Part shown: piece after piece, positions 19,178-27,336 of the stretch
How positions within the stretch are numbered: position 1 is the first letter of the stretch
Layout: each line of letters starts with the position of its first letter
Made by a program: the position numbers and the translations under genes
Source: Anaerolineae bacterium
Lineage (GTDB): Bacteria > Chloroflexota > Anaerolineae > UBA3071
Assembly: GCA_029907105.1 (NCBI GenBank)
Contig: JARYMM010000009.1
Span: 9,044 to 73,043 of the forward strand
Direction: 5' to 3'
DNA: 64,000 nucleotides
Notes under the pieces: generated by a model
What the model saw: only the letters and a program-made list of their open reading frames with translations
The model's database searches: none
Told to the model about the DNA's origin: nothing

Positions 19178-20547
19178 TCCGCTTTCCCCCAGGCGTGGCG
19201 TACGGCGGCCAGCAGCGCCGCATCTTCCTCCGGCAGTACGGTGCGGGGATCGAGCAGCAGGCGGTTCGCCTCGATGCGTCCGATGACCGGCGGCTCCTGC
19301 GCTCGCAGGCGCGCCGCCAGGGCGTCGGGTGAGGCCGGCTCCAGGGCCACGACCACGGTGGGCAGTGTCTGGCCGGGCAAGGAGCCGCCGCCCACGGTGG
19401 AGTGCGCCGCCTGGGTCGAGGCCGGGATACCCATCGCCTGTAATTGAGCTGCCCAGGCTTCGGAGCGAGCGCGCAGGCCATCCAATGGTGCGGCGATCAT
19501 CTGCCAGATGGGGATTTCCGCCACCGCCTCCCCGCGCAGGTAATGCAGCAGCGTGGCCTGCAAGCCTGCCAGCGTGGTTTTGTCCACCCGCAAGGCCCGC
19601 GTCAGCGGGTGCCGTCGCAGCCGCTCCACCAGCGGCTTCTGGCCGACGATGAGGCCCGCCTGGGGGCCGCCCAGCAGCTTGTCGCCGCTGAAGGTGGTGA
19701 GCGCAGCGCCGGCGGCCACGCTCTGCTGCACGGTGGGCTCGGCGGCCAGGCCAAAGGCCGACGTGTCCAGCAGCGTGCCGCTGCCCAGGTCGTTGACCAC
19801 GGGCAGGCTGTGTTGTCGCCCCAGGGCCACCAGCTCGTCCAGCGTCACGTCCTCGCTGAAGCCGAGCACCTGGAAATTGGAGCGGTGCGCCGCCAGCAGC
19901 AGCGCCGTGGCCGGGCCAATGGCCGCCGCGAAATCCCGTCGGTGGGTGCGGTTGGTGCTGCCCACTTCCACCAGCCGGGCGCCGCTCTGCGCCATCACCT
20001 CCGGGATGCGGAAGCCGCCGCCGATCTCGATGAGCTGGCCGCGGGAAATGATGACCTCCCTCCCTCTGGCCAGGGCGGTCAAGGCCAGCAGCACCGCGCC
20101 GGCGTTGTTGTTGACCACCAGGGCGGCCTCGGCTCCGGTCAGCCGGCAAAGCAGTTCCTCGGCATGCACGTAACGGGAGCCGCGCTGCCCTGCTGCCAGG
20201 TCGTACTCCAGGTTGCTGTAGCCCGTGCCCGCTTCCACCATGGCCTGGCGGGCTGCCCGGCTCAGGGGGGCCCGGCCCAGGTTGGTGTGGATGATGACAC
20301 CGGTGGCGTTGATCACCGGCCGCAGCGTGGGGCGGGTCAGGCTTGTCAGCCGCGCCCGTGCCGCAGCGATCAGCGCCTCCGCTGCAGGGCACGGCCGGCC
20401 ACCCAGGATGGCCTCTCGGGCCTCATCCAGGGTCTCGCGCAGGGCCGTCACCGTCAGCGTGTGGCCATAGGCGGCCAAAACCTGGGCCATTTCGGGTTGT
20501 TGCAGCAGGCGGTCCACAGCGGGCAGCTTGCGCAGCTCTTCCTGCAT
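19174..20547 (-). CDS. selA: L-seryl-tRNA(Sec) selenium transferase
   Basis: A 457-residue PLP enzyme that converts Ser-tRNA(Sec) to Sec-tRNA(Sec) with selenophosphate. Family features are clear: N-terminal RKLPAVDRLL, NATGVIIHTNLGRAPLS, SNLEYDLAAGQRGSRY, NNNAGAVLLAL, NDLGSGTLLD, the PLP lysine in TFSGDKLLGGPQAG (about residue 290) and a C-terminal RIEANRLLLDPRT. Length is normal. A GGAGG site lies 6 bases before ATG 20547. No selB, selC or selD is in the window; the gene overlaps the isoprenoid fusion gene, a pairing with no known functional logic. Confidence 0.95.
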   Translation of the reverse strand: MQEELRKLPAVDRLLQQPEMAQVLAAYGHTLTVTALRETLDEAREAILGGRPCPAAEALIAAARARLTSLTRPTLRPVINATGVIIHTNLGRAPLSRAARQAMVEAGTGYSNLEYDLAAGQRGSRYVHAEELLCRLTGAEAALVVNNNAGAVLLALTALARGREVIISRGQLIEIGGGFRIPEVMAQSGARLVEVGSTNRTHRRDFAAAIGPATALLLAAHRSNFQVLGFSEDVTLDELVALGRQHSLPVVNDLGSGTLLDTSAFGLAAEPTVQQSVAAGAALTTFSGDKLLGGPQAGLIVGQKPLVERLRRHPLTRALRVDKTTLAGLQATLLHYLRGEAVAEIPIWQMIAAPLDGLRARSEAWAAQLQAMGIPASTQAAHSTVGGGSLPGQTLPTVVVALEPASPDALAARLRAQEPPVIGRIEANRLLLDPRTVLPEEDAALLAAVRHAWGKAE

Positions 20548-20580
20548 GCCATCCTCCGGACAGGCTAATATACCCTTAAT

Positions 20581-20665
20581 GCCTATCCTAAAAGTCTCAC
20601 CGCTCCCGCTGGACCTTGGTCCAGCGGCGGACTAAGGTCCGCCTTGAGCGGTTTTCAGGATAGGC
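20581..20665. repeat. 85-bp palindromic element with perfect 9-bp ends
   Basis: Ends GCCTATCCT and AGGATAGGC are perfect inverted repeats, extended imperfectly to CCGCTC/GAGCGG. Inside are two stems: CCGCTGGACCTTGGTCCAGCGG and GGCGGACTAAGGTCCGCC. The layout equals that of the 8165 and 17591 elements, but the sequence is different. It lies between selA and the tRNA-Val terminator. Confidence 0.8.
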
Positions 20666-20697
20666 TCTTAAAGGATAAGCCCCCTCCTAAGAAACGA

Positions 20698-20716
20698 GCC
20701 CCCAACGACTGGGGGC
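20698..20716 (-). terminator. Intrinsic terminator of the tRNA-Val gene
   Basis: On the minus strand GCCCCC-AGTCGTT-GGGGGC forms a strong stem followed by TCGTTTCTT. It begins about 15 bases beyond the tRNA 3' end. Confidence 0.75.
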
Positions 20717-20730
20717 CTCAAGGTAACAAG

Positions 20731-21210
20731 TGGGCGAAACAGGACTCGAACCTGTGACCTCTTCCTTGTCTTGCCGCATCGGCTTTCACCGACCACATAC
20801 AATGTGTTGCGGTCTGGACTATATCTTGGCCGTCTCAGGCCCGCTGCTTGCAGTCTCTGAGGCGTCCCGAAAGCTCCTATAGTCCTTATGCCAGTGGACA
20901 CCGACTGTCTGTTGATTCCGAGATGGTGTTATGCGCAAGTGAAGGGCTGCCTTCTGTCCAATCTCGCTCTGAGGCACGTAGTACACCAAGTCGGTATCTG
21001 GACAGTAGAAGCTTTAAGGTTCCCTGCTGGTCACCCATAACTATCCAGGTTGCTTTTCCAGCCCTCATGTCCATCCTCTCGGATCACATTGTGGCGAACC
21101 CGGCTTTAGGGCTTCCCAGCATACAGCAGCGTCCACCGTGCCGGTTCATTTTCCCAGGCACGGGCTCACAAATGTAAGGGAAGCGCTCTAACCTGCTGAG
21201 CTATTCGCCC
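20731..21210 (-). tRNA. tRNA-Val(UAC) interrupted by a group I intron
   Basis: Exon 1 is 21210-21176 (35 nt): GGGCGAA acceptor, GCTC/GAGC D stem, CTTCC anticodon stem, then C-U-U. Exon 2 is 20769-20731 (39 nt): ACAA, GGAAG, variable loop AGGTC, T stem ACAGG/CCTGT with TTCGAGT loop, TTCGCCC and discriminator A. All four stems pair after joining, and the anticodon loop becomes CUUACAA, giving anticodon UAC (Val). CCA is not encoded. The 406-nt insert lies between anticodon bases 34 and 35. A TTGCGT-17-TATAAT promoter (21249-21221) precedes it and an intrinsic terminator follows. Confidence 0.92.
20770..21175 (-). ncRNA. Group I self-splicing intron in tRNA-Val
   Basis: A 406-nt intron. The splice junctions fit group I rules: the 5' exon ends in U and forms a P1 hairpin CUUAC-AUUU-GUGAG, with a U-G pair at the splice site; the intron ends in G. 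The conserved core is visible as R element CCTCAGAGACTGCA and an exact S element AAGATATAGTCC separated by a P8-type hairpin (GGCC-TGAGAC-GGCC). No homing endonuclease frame of convincing length is present. Position 34/35 is the same as in the cyanobacterial tRNA-Leu(UAA) intron, which is of subgroup IC3; subgroup here is inferred. Confidence 0.92.
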
Positions 21211-21220
21211 ACACACTGAC

Positions 21221-21249
21221 ATTATACCGGCAGACCAGACCAGACGCAA
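21221..21249 (-). promoter_or_regulatory. Promoter of the tRNA-Val gene
   Basis: Reading the minus strand, TTGCGT (21249-21244), a 17-base spacer and a perfect TATAAT (21226-21221) place the start of transcription just before the tRNA 5' end at 21210. Confidence 0.65.
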
Positions 21250-21282
21250 ATGCGGCTATGCCCATCGCCCTCGAGGGGATGC

Positions 21283-21867
21283 CTACCTGCTGTATGTCCC
21301 CATCAGCTCCGCCTGGGCCAGGATGTGCCCCTCCATGGCCTTGAGGAGCTGCCCCTTGTCCGCTCCGGCCTTCAGGTCCAGCACCGTGTCCAGGGCATAC
21401 AACTTGAAGAAGTAGCGATGGGTGCCACGCGGCGGACAGGGGCCGCCGTAGCCCAGCCGCCGCCAACTGTTCCGCCCGTGCCGGCTGCCATCGGCCAGCT
21501 CGGCATCCGAGGAGACGGCTTCCGGCAGGCCGCGACTTGTGGCGGGCAGGTTGTAGAGCACCCAGTGGACCCAGGTACCCGCCGGCGCATCGGGGTCGTC
21601 GGCGATGAGGGCCAGACTGCGCGTGCCCGCCGGTGGGTCACCCCAGGAAAGCGGCGGCGAGATGTCCTGGCCGTCGCAGGTGTACTTACGGGGGATCGGC
21701 TTCCCCTGAACAAAGGCTGTGCTCGTCAGTTCAAAAGCCATCGCTTGCTCTCCTTTCTCCGGCAACGTCGCCGGAACTGCCGTGGGTGGCGCTGCGCGCT
21801 GACACCCCCCCACCATCAGCCCACACAGCAAGAACAACAGCCAGATACATCGCTTCGGCCCGATCAT
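21283..21867 (-). CDS. YbhB/YbcL-type PEBP-family lipoprotein
   Basis: A 194-residue phosphatidylethanolamine-binding/Raf-kinase-inhibitor-like protein. An N-terminal signal (CIWLLFLLCGLMVGGC) ends in a lipobox Cys, so it is probably anchored on the outer face of the membrane. Core motifs: GKPIPRKYTCDGQDISPPLSW, IADDPDAPAGTWVHWVLYNLP, GYGGPCPPRGTHRYFFKLYALD. Known YbhB proteins bind small ligands and their role is unsettled. ATG at 21867 is chosen because it starts the signal peptide; it lies 2 bases after the ftsK stop. Confidence 0.9.
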   Translation of the reverse strand: MIGPKRCIWLLFLLCGLMVGGCQRAAPPTAVPATLPEKGEQAMAFELTSTAFVQGKPIPRKYTCDGQDISPPLSWGDPPAGTRSLALIADDPDAPAGTWVHWVLYNLPATSRGLPEAVSSDAELADGSRHGRNSWRRLGYGGPCPPRGTHRYFFKLYALDTVLDLKAGADKGQLLKAMEGHILAQAELMGTYSR

Positions 21868-21868
21868 G

Positions 21869-24073
21869 CTACCACTCCTCCTCGTCGGCGTTGTCCACCC
21901 CCTCTCCCCGCAGGACTTCGCGCCCGCGGCCGCCGCCCTCGTCAGGGCCGACAATGCCCTCCTCCTCCAGGATTTCCATCAGCCGCGCCGCCCGCGGGAA
22001 GCCGATGCGCAGCTTGCGCTGCAGGAAGGAGGTGGAGACCCGATCGTAGTCCCGGACGAGGGCCACAGCCTGGTCAAACAGTTCATCTTCTTGAGCCGCC
22101 CCTTCCAGCAGCCCCTCCCAGGGATAGGCTCCCTCGTCCGAGGGTTGGGGCCCGCCTTGCCGCCGCCAGAAGTTGACCAGCGCCTGGGTCTCCCGGCCGG
22201 TGACAAAGCAGCCCTGCGCCCGCACCAGGCCGCTGGCTTCGGGCGACATGAAGAGCATATCGCCGCGGCCCAGCAACTGCTCCGCCCCCGCCTGATCCAG
22301 GATCACCCGGCTGTCCACCTGCGAGGTGACGGTGAAGGCGATGCGGGCAGGGAAATTGGCCTTGATCAACCCGGTGACCACGTCCACGCTGGGCCGCTGC
22401 GTGGCGACGACCAGGTGAATGCCCGTGGCGCGGGACATCTGCGCCAGGCGGCAGACGCTGCGCTCCACCTCATCGGGGGCGACCATCATCATGTCCGCCA
22501 GCTCGTCTATGACCAAGACGATGTGCGGCAACGGCTCGTAGCGGGTCTGAGACCCGCCCCTGCGCCGCCTGGCCAGCCGGTTGTAATCGTCAATGTTGCG
22601 CGCCTGCACGGCGTGAAACTGCCGGTAGCGCTCGTCCATCTGCAGGGTGAGCCAGGTCAGCGCCCCGACGGCCTGTTCCAGCTCCACCACCACGGGGGCC
22701 AGCAGATGGGGGATGCCGTTGTACACGGGCAACTCCACCATCTTGGGGTCCATCAGCAGCAGGCGCAGCGTTTCCGGGGTGTTGTGGAAGAGCAGACAGG
22801 TGATGATGGCGTTGATGCACACCGACTTGCCCGAGCCGGTGGCCCCGGCGATGAGCAGGTGGGGCATGGCGGCCAGATCGGCCACCACCGGCTCGCCGGA
22901 GACGTTGCGGCCCAACGCGATGGCCAGGTTCGACCTGGCCGCCAGGCGGCGGAATTCCGGCGATTCCAGCACGCCGCGCAGGGCCACCAGGGCCACCCGG
23001 TCATTGGGCACCTCGATGCCTACGTAGGGGTAGCCCGGCACCGGAGCCTCGATGCGGATGGGCGAAGCGGCCAGGGCCAGGGCCAGGTCGTTGGACAGAC
23101 GCAGGATGCGCTGCACGGACACCTTACGGTCGTAGACCGTGCCATCGGCCCGGCGGTGCGGCACCGTCAGCGGCTGCACGGCAAACTGGGTCACCGTGGG
23201 CCCCTGTTTCACGTCCACCACCCGCACGGGCACGCCGAACTCGCTGAGCGTTTGCTCGATGACCTGCGACTTGTAATCGGCGTTGGTGTCGCCGAATTCC
23301 TCGCTGCGGTCCACGTGCAGCAGGTCCAGCGGCGGCAGGCGATCGTCGGCCGGCCGCTCCGGCAGCGGACGCTCGGCCTTCGGCCGGGGCTCCTTTTTCT
23401 TGACAGCCCGGCGAGGCGGGGCAGGTGGTGGAACGGCAACTGCTGCCCGAGTGGGCTCTACTTCCTCAAGTGCTCCCCTGCCCCCCTGCTCCCCTGCTCT
23501 CCCTTGCCCGGCCGCCACGAGCATTCGCAGACCTTCCCGCCAGCCCAGAGGCGCCCAGCGGTACATCATCCACAAGCCCAGGGCGACGAATAGAAGCAGC
23601 AGCAACCGCCCCAGGAGCGGGCCCAGCCACTGCCCCAGGAACATGCTGATGACCCACCCCACCAGGCCGCCGCCGCGCCCCTGCTCGGCCCAGGCCAGGG
23701 CCTTCTCGCCGTCGCCCCAGCGATGCGTCAGGGCCAGCAGGGCCACGAGGAAGACCTCCAGGCCGACCAGGGCTTCCCAGCGCCCGGCGAAGCGCAGCCG
23801 CTCGCCGGCCAGCACGATGACAGCCGCGGCCCACAGCAGCAGCGCCAGCGGGTAGGCTCCCCAGCCCAACAGCCGCCGCGAAAGAGGCACCCAGGAGGCG
23901 TTGGCCAGGAGCAGGTCCACAACCAGCAAAACGCCGAGCAGCAGGATGATGTAGGGGCGGGTCTGCGACCCGCCCTCGCGCCCCTGAATCCACGCCAGCC
24001 AGGGCGGAAGGCCGGCCCGTGCAGGCTTACCCTTCGACGGCTTGCGCTCTCTCCGACTACGCTGCACGCTCAT
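21869..24073 (-). CDS. ftsK: FtsK/SpoIIIE DNA translocase
   Basis: A 734-residue DNA pump that clears chromosomes from the division septum. Four hydrophobic segments occupy the N-terminal 170 residues, then a Pro/Lys-rich linker, an alpha domain (RVVDVKQGPTVTQFAVQP) and the RecA-like motor with Walker A GATGSGKSV, Walker B HIVLVIDELADMMM and a conserved ATQRPSVDVVTGLIKANFPARIAF. The C-terminal gamma domain (YDRVSTSFLQRKLRIGFPRAARLME) reads KOPS-like guide sites. The short linker matches Gram-positive SpoIIIE rather than E. coli FtsK. ATG at 24073 is preferred; an in-frame GTG at 24091 is possible. Confidence 0.95.
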   Translation of the reverse strand: MSVQRSRRERKPSKGKPARAGLPPWLAWIQGREGGSQTRPYIILLLGVLLVVDLLLANASWVPLSRRLLGWGAYPLALLLWAAAVIVLAGERLRFAGRWEALVGLEVFLVALLALTHRWGDGEKALAWAEQGRGGGLVGWVISMFLGQWLGPLLGRLLLLLFVALGLWMMYRWAPLGWREGLRMLVAAGQGRAGEQGGRGALEEVEPTRAAVAVPPPAPPRRAVKKKEPRPKAERPLPERPADDRLPPLDLLHVDRSEEFGDTNADYKSQVIEQTLSEFGVPVRVVDVKQGPTVTQFAVQPLTVPHRRADGTVYDRKVSVQRILRLSNDLALALAASPIRIEAPVPGYPYVGIEVPNDRVALVALRGVLESPEFRRLAARSNLAIALGRNVSGEPVVADLAAMPHLLIAGATGSGKSVCINAIITCLLFHNTPETLRLLLMDPKMVELPVYNGIPHLLAPVVVELEQAVGALTWLTLQMDERYRQFHAVQARNIDDYNRLARRRRGGSQTRYEPLPHIVLVIDELADMMMVAPDEVERSVCRLAQMSRATGIHLVVATQRPSVDVVTGLIKANFPARIAFTVTSQVDSRVILDQAGAEQLLGRGDMLFMSPEASGLVRAQGCFVTGRETQALVNFWRRQGGPQPSDEGAYPWEGLLEGAAQEDELFDQAVALVRDYDRVSTSFLQRKLRIGFPRAARLMEILEEEGIVGPDEGGGRGREVLRGEGVDNADEEEW

Positions 24074-24093
24074 CCCATTCCGCTCTCCCACCC

Positions 24094-24255
24094 CAACCCC
24101 TTCCCTCTCCCAAGGGAGGGTACGTAAAATGGGATATAAGCCTGATCGCTGCGCTCAGGTTCTCGCGTCACCATGCAGGCAAGAGATGCTTCGCTGGAGT
24201 CGGCCGGGCAATGAAGTTTGACGCCTGAAACCCGCTCAGCATGACAAGTACGGTT
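24094..24255. repeat. Intergenic repeats between ftsK and the S1-domain gene
   Basis: 24094-24118 is a C-rich/G-rich inverted arm pair (CCCTCTCCCAAGGGAGGG). 24183-24255 is a copy of the 58-bp repeat at 10240-10393 (GAGATGCTTCGCTGGAGTCG then ACGCCTGAAACCCGCTCAGC). No gene is seen in the stretch. Confidence 0.75.
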
Positions 24256-24285
24256 GACTACCCGTTCTCCCCTGTCACTATGTGA

Positions 24286-25314
24286 TCAGTCACCGGTCCC
24301 CGGCTCAGCACGACTATACGCCTGGCGCAGGCTCAGCGCCAGACGGCGGTTGGCGCTGTCAATCTCCAGGATGCGCGCCGTGACTTCGCGGCCTTCCTGC
24401 ACTACCATACGCGGATGCATGAAGTCGCCATTGGCCAATTCCGAGACGTGGATGAGGCCCTCCACCCCCTCTTCCAATTGCACGAAGGCTCCAAAACTCA
24501 CCACATTGGTGATCACCCCGCGCACGAGCTGCCCTACCTTGTACCGCTCATCCACCAGGCTCCAGGGGTCCGGCGTCAACCGCTTCAGGCTGAGAGCGAC
24601 CTTGCGCTCGGCCTGGTTGACGCCGATGACGTACACCTTCAGTTCATCCCCCTGCCGGAGCACCTCTGAGGGGTGTGCCACCCATCCCCAGGAAAGCTCC
24701 GAGATGTGGATCAGCCCTTCCACCCCGCCCAGGTCCACGAAGATGCCAAAGGGATGCACGCGCGTCACCCGGCCTGTGCAGATGTCGCCCGGGCAGAGGC
24801 GGGCCAACAGGTCGCCGGCCCGTGCCTCCCCACAGGCTGCCCGCTCGGAAAGGATCAGACGGCGCAGGTCGCGGTCCACCTCGATCACCCGCAAACGGAG
24901 GGTCTGCCCCACCCGAGACTCCAGCGCCTGCATGCGCCCATCGCTGTCGGCGAAGTGCGGCATGCCGGAGAGCTGGGAATAGGGCACGAAGCCGCGCAAC
25001 TGGCCCCAGGAAACCAGCAATCCCCCGCGATTGAAGCCGTCGGCGAGCAACTCCAACACCTCGCCCGTCTCCAGGGCTTCCTCTGCCAACTGCCAGGCGC
25101 GCTCCAGGCTGATTGCCAGCCCCCTTGCCTCATCCTCCGCCGCCAAAGGCTCACTCCCTCCCTCGGAGACCCCGTTGCCTCCCCCTTCTCCCCCGATCCT
25201 GCCGCCTGCGGCCGGCGCGACCGGCGGGAACATGGCGTCTACCTCGCGCAACAACGCCTGCCAATACGCCTCATCGTTCTCCTCACTCCACCTGGCTGTT
25301 TCATCCCAGCCCAT
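24286..25314 (-). CDS. Triple S1-domain RNA-binding protein (ribosomal protein S1-like)
   Basis: A 342-residue protein with an acidic N-terminus and three S1 OB-fold domains: a divergent first (VLELLADGFNRGGLLVSW), and two canonical ones (GRVTRVHPFGIFVDLGGVEGLIHISELSW; GVITNVVSFGAFVQLEEGVEGLIHVSELA). It probably plays the mRNA-binding role of ribosomal protein S1, which has four to six domains in other phyla. ATG at 25314 has GGAGG 9 bases upstream and lies 5 bases after the sensor gene's stop, so the two are probably co-transcribed. Confidence 0.88.
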   Translation of the reverse strand: MGWDETARWSEENDEAYWQALLREVDAMFPPVAPAAGGRIGGEGGGNGVSEGGSEPLAAEDEARGLAISLERAWQLAEEALETGEVLELLADGFNRGGLLVSWGQLRGFVPYSQLSGMPHFADSDGRMQALESRVGQTLRLRVIEVDRDLRRLILSERAACGEARAGDLLARLCPGDICTGRVTRVHPFGIFVDLGGVEGLIHISELSWGWVAHPSEVLRQGDELKVYVIGVNQAERKVALSLKRLTPDPWSLVDERYKVGQLVRGVITNVVSFGAFVQLEEGVEGLIHVSELANGDFMHPRMVVQEGREVTARILEIDSANRRLALSLRQAYSRAEPGTGD

Positions 25315-25318
25315 CTTG

Positions 25319-27262
25319 TTATCCCTCCGTCCGATGTGATCCATTCGTCTGCAAGACCTCCGCTACTTCCATATCCACCAATACCCTGGCCACCTCCTCA
25401 ATGGCCAGCCGCTGCTTGCGATACAGGTCCGACTCGCTCATGGCCAGATGGCGGGCGATTTCCCGCACCTGCTTGCGTTGAATGAAGCGCAAGTCCAGGA
25501 TGTTATACAGCAGCCATTCGGGAGCTGTCATGCGCCGTTCGCCCGCCGGGCGCAGGTGTTCGATGGCCTGACGCAGCACCGCCCGCAGGGCGCGGATGGG
25601 ATTACCTTCGTGCTCCTGCAAGGCCCGCGTCACGATGCGCAAGCCCAGGAGGGGACTGCGCACGAGCTTGGGGCCACCCCAGTAATGGCGCAGGGCATCG
25701 CGCACCCACTGCAGGAAATCGGGCTGGGCGGCCAGCTCTCCTTCGGGAAGAAGGGGGAGGAAAGCAGGAGAGCCCACGTAGCGGATGTCCCCTCGCCACT
25801 GCTGGATGCGTTCGATCTGGGGGATGATCCGCTGCAGGGCCACGAACACGCTTTGCTGCAGGTGACGGTCTTCCAGCGCGGCGGCGGCCCGGTCGAGCAG
25901 GGTACGCACGATTTTCTCCTGCTCCGGCGAGCACGGCGTGGTGTCACGCGTGGCCACGCCCAGGAGGCCCAACGTCTGCTCCCCTCCCTGGCTGCGCAGG
26001 CGCCACAGACGATAGCCGTCCAACTGGATGAAGCCGTTGGCGGAGCGATCCTCCGCTTCGCCCGGCGGCGCAATGAGCAGACGGGCCAACTGCCCACTCA
26101 GGAGCGGCTCGATCTCATCCCGCGCCCCGCAACTGGCCTCCACTCGCGCTCCCTCGTCGGCAGGCACGACGATGAAGCCGACTTTCACCCGCAGCAAATC
26201 GCACAGAGCGATGAGCACGTTTTGCAGGAACTGCGCCAGGTCGCTGCTGGTCAGCAGCCGCTTGTCCAGTTCCTGGATCCAGGTGATCTCCTCTCGATCC
26301 TGGCGGTAAATGAGGCGGTCAATCCAGGGCTTGGCCAGGTTGATGAGCAACTGCAGGAAGACAATCGTGCCCACGACGGCAAAGATGAGCACGGTGTCCC
26401 GCGGCAGGCCCAGGATGTCCTCCACGCGGGGGATGACGAGCATGACGGCGATGACGCAGATGCCGACGAAGGGGCCGCGCAGCAGGTAGTGGATGAAGCT
26501 GTGCTTGACCACCCGGTCGGGCATGAGCACACCGTAGTAGGCCACGCTGTAGGACATGATCACCAGCATGGCGCCCACGCCCAGGTTGCCAACCAGGGTG
26601 AGCAGCAGCACCGCCTCGGGGGAAATCTGGCCGGCCATGCGGGCGAAGACGAGGTAGGGGAAGACGCCCAGGCCAGGCCCGGCGAAGGAGATGGCCAGAT
26701 AGGCCATGCGCCGCCGCGAGGCGGCGGTGAGACAGCGACGCCAGGCCCGGTAGAGGTTCCAGGCTCCATAGAGGGCCGTCAGGGCGAAGTAGACGGTGAA
26801 AAGCCCGAAGAGGGGGCCGGCCGCCAGGTGGCTGACCGGCGGCACAAACTCGCCGTCGTACACCAGCAGGTCGGTGAAGGCGGCCAGGCCAAACAGCACC
26901 GCGCTCCACACATAGCTGACCACCACCAGGCGGCGGCGGCGCCGCGAGCGGGCGTTGGTGGTACACAACAAGGCGTCGGAGAAGTCGAAGTAGGCGGCGG
27001 GCACGAAGGCGATGCCCAGCCACTGCACACGCAGCCACAGGTTGGCCGCGCTGGCCGTGCTCACCCGGGGCAAGATGATATCGCCGCCATAGACCACCAG
27101 CACGCAGCCCAGCAGGGCACAGAAACCCCGCACCACCTCGCTGCGCAGATTGTGGGTCAGCATGTAAATCAGTTCCGAGAAGGCAAGGATGACGATGGCT
27201 GAGGAAAGTATGAGGTTGCCGAAGGAGAGGAAATCAGTCCAGTCCAAAGTCACCGCGGTCAT
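25319..27262 (-). CDS. 7TM-GAF-HTH membrane sensor
   Basis: A 647-residue protein. Residues about 10-320 contain eight or nine hydrophobic segments resembling the N-terminal 7TM sensor of some histidine kinases. Residues about 340-500 form a GAF-like domain. No H-box, ATPase, GGDEF or phosphatase motif follows. Instead the last 70 residues hold a helix-turn-helix of sigma-70 region 4 or HTH_8 type (VREIARHLAMSESDLYRKQRLAIEEV). This would be a membrane-bound one-component regulator, an inference from domain order. It directly precedes the S1-domain gene. ATG at 27262. Confidence 0.75.
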   Translation of the reverse strand: MTAVTLDWTDFLSFGNLILSSAIVILAFSELIYMLTHNLRSEVVRGFCALLGCVLVVYGGDIILPRVSTASAANLWLRVQWLGIAFVPAAYFDFSDALLCTTNARSRRRRRLVVVSYVWSAVLFGLAAFTDLLVYDGEFVPPVSHLAAGPLFGLFTVYFALTALYGAWNLYRAWRRCLTAASRRRMAYLAISFAGPGLGVFPYLVFARMAGQISPEAVLLLTLVGNLGVGAMLVIMSYSVAYYGVLMPDRVVKHSFIHYLLRGPFVGICVIAVMLVIPRVEDILGLPRDTVLIFAVVGTIVFLQLLINLAKPWIDRLIYRQDREEITWIQELDKRLLTSSDLAQFLQNVLIALCDLLRVKVGFIVVPADEGARVEASCGARDEIEPLLSGQLARLLIAPPGEAEDRSANGFIQLDGYRLWRLRSQGGEQTLGLLGVATRDTTPCSPEQEKIVRTLLDRAAAALEDRHLQQSVFVALQRIIPQIERIQQWRGDIRYVGSPAFLPLLPEGELAAQPDFLQWVRDALRHYWGGPKLVRSPLLGLRIVTRALQEHEGNPIRALRAVLRQAIEHLRPAGERRMTAPEWLLYNILDLRFIQRKQVREIARHLAMSESDLYRKQRLAIEEVARVLVDMEVAEVLQTNGSHRTEG

Positions 27263-27302
27263 GGTATCCCAACGCCCAGGTTATCAACCATAAGAAACCA
27301 CA

Positions 27303-27336
27303 CCGGTTACGCTTTACGTTTTACATTACGCCACAC
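27303..27336. repeat. Short heptanucleotide tract (GTTACGC/TTTACGT/TTTACAT)
   Basis: Four imperfect 7-base units lie between the GNAT stop and the sensor gene. Confidence 0.6.

Noticed and set aside
19178-20392. Extension of the swivel-IPK frame upstream to 20392
   Set aside because: That part is an alternative-frame shadow of selA. The domain start and the ATGA overlap place the true start at 19177.
20770-21175. Homing endonuclease gene inside the group I intron
   Set aside because: Only frames of about 60-77 codons cross the intron. They lack LAGLIDADG, GIY-YIG or HNH motifs and run into exon sequence.
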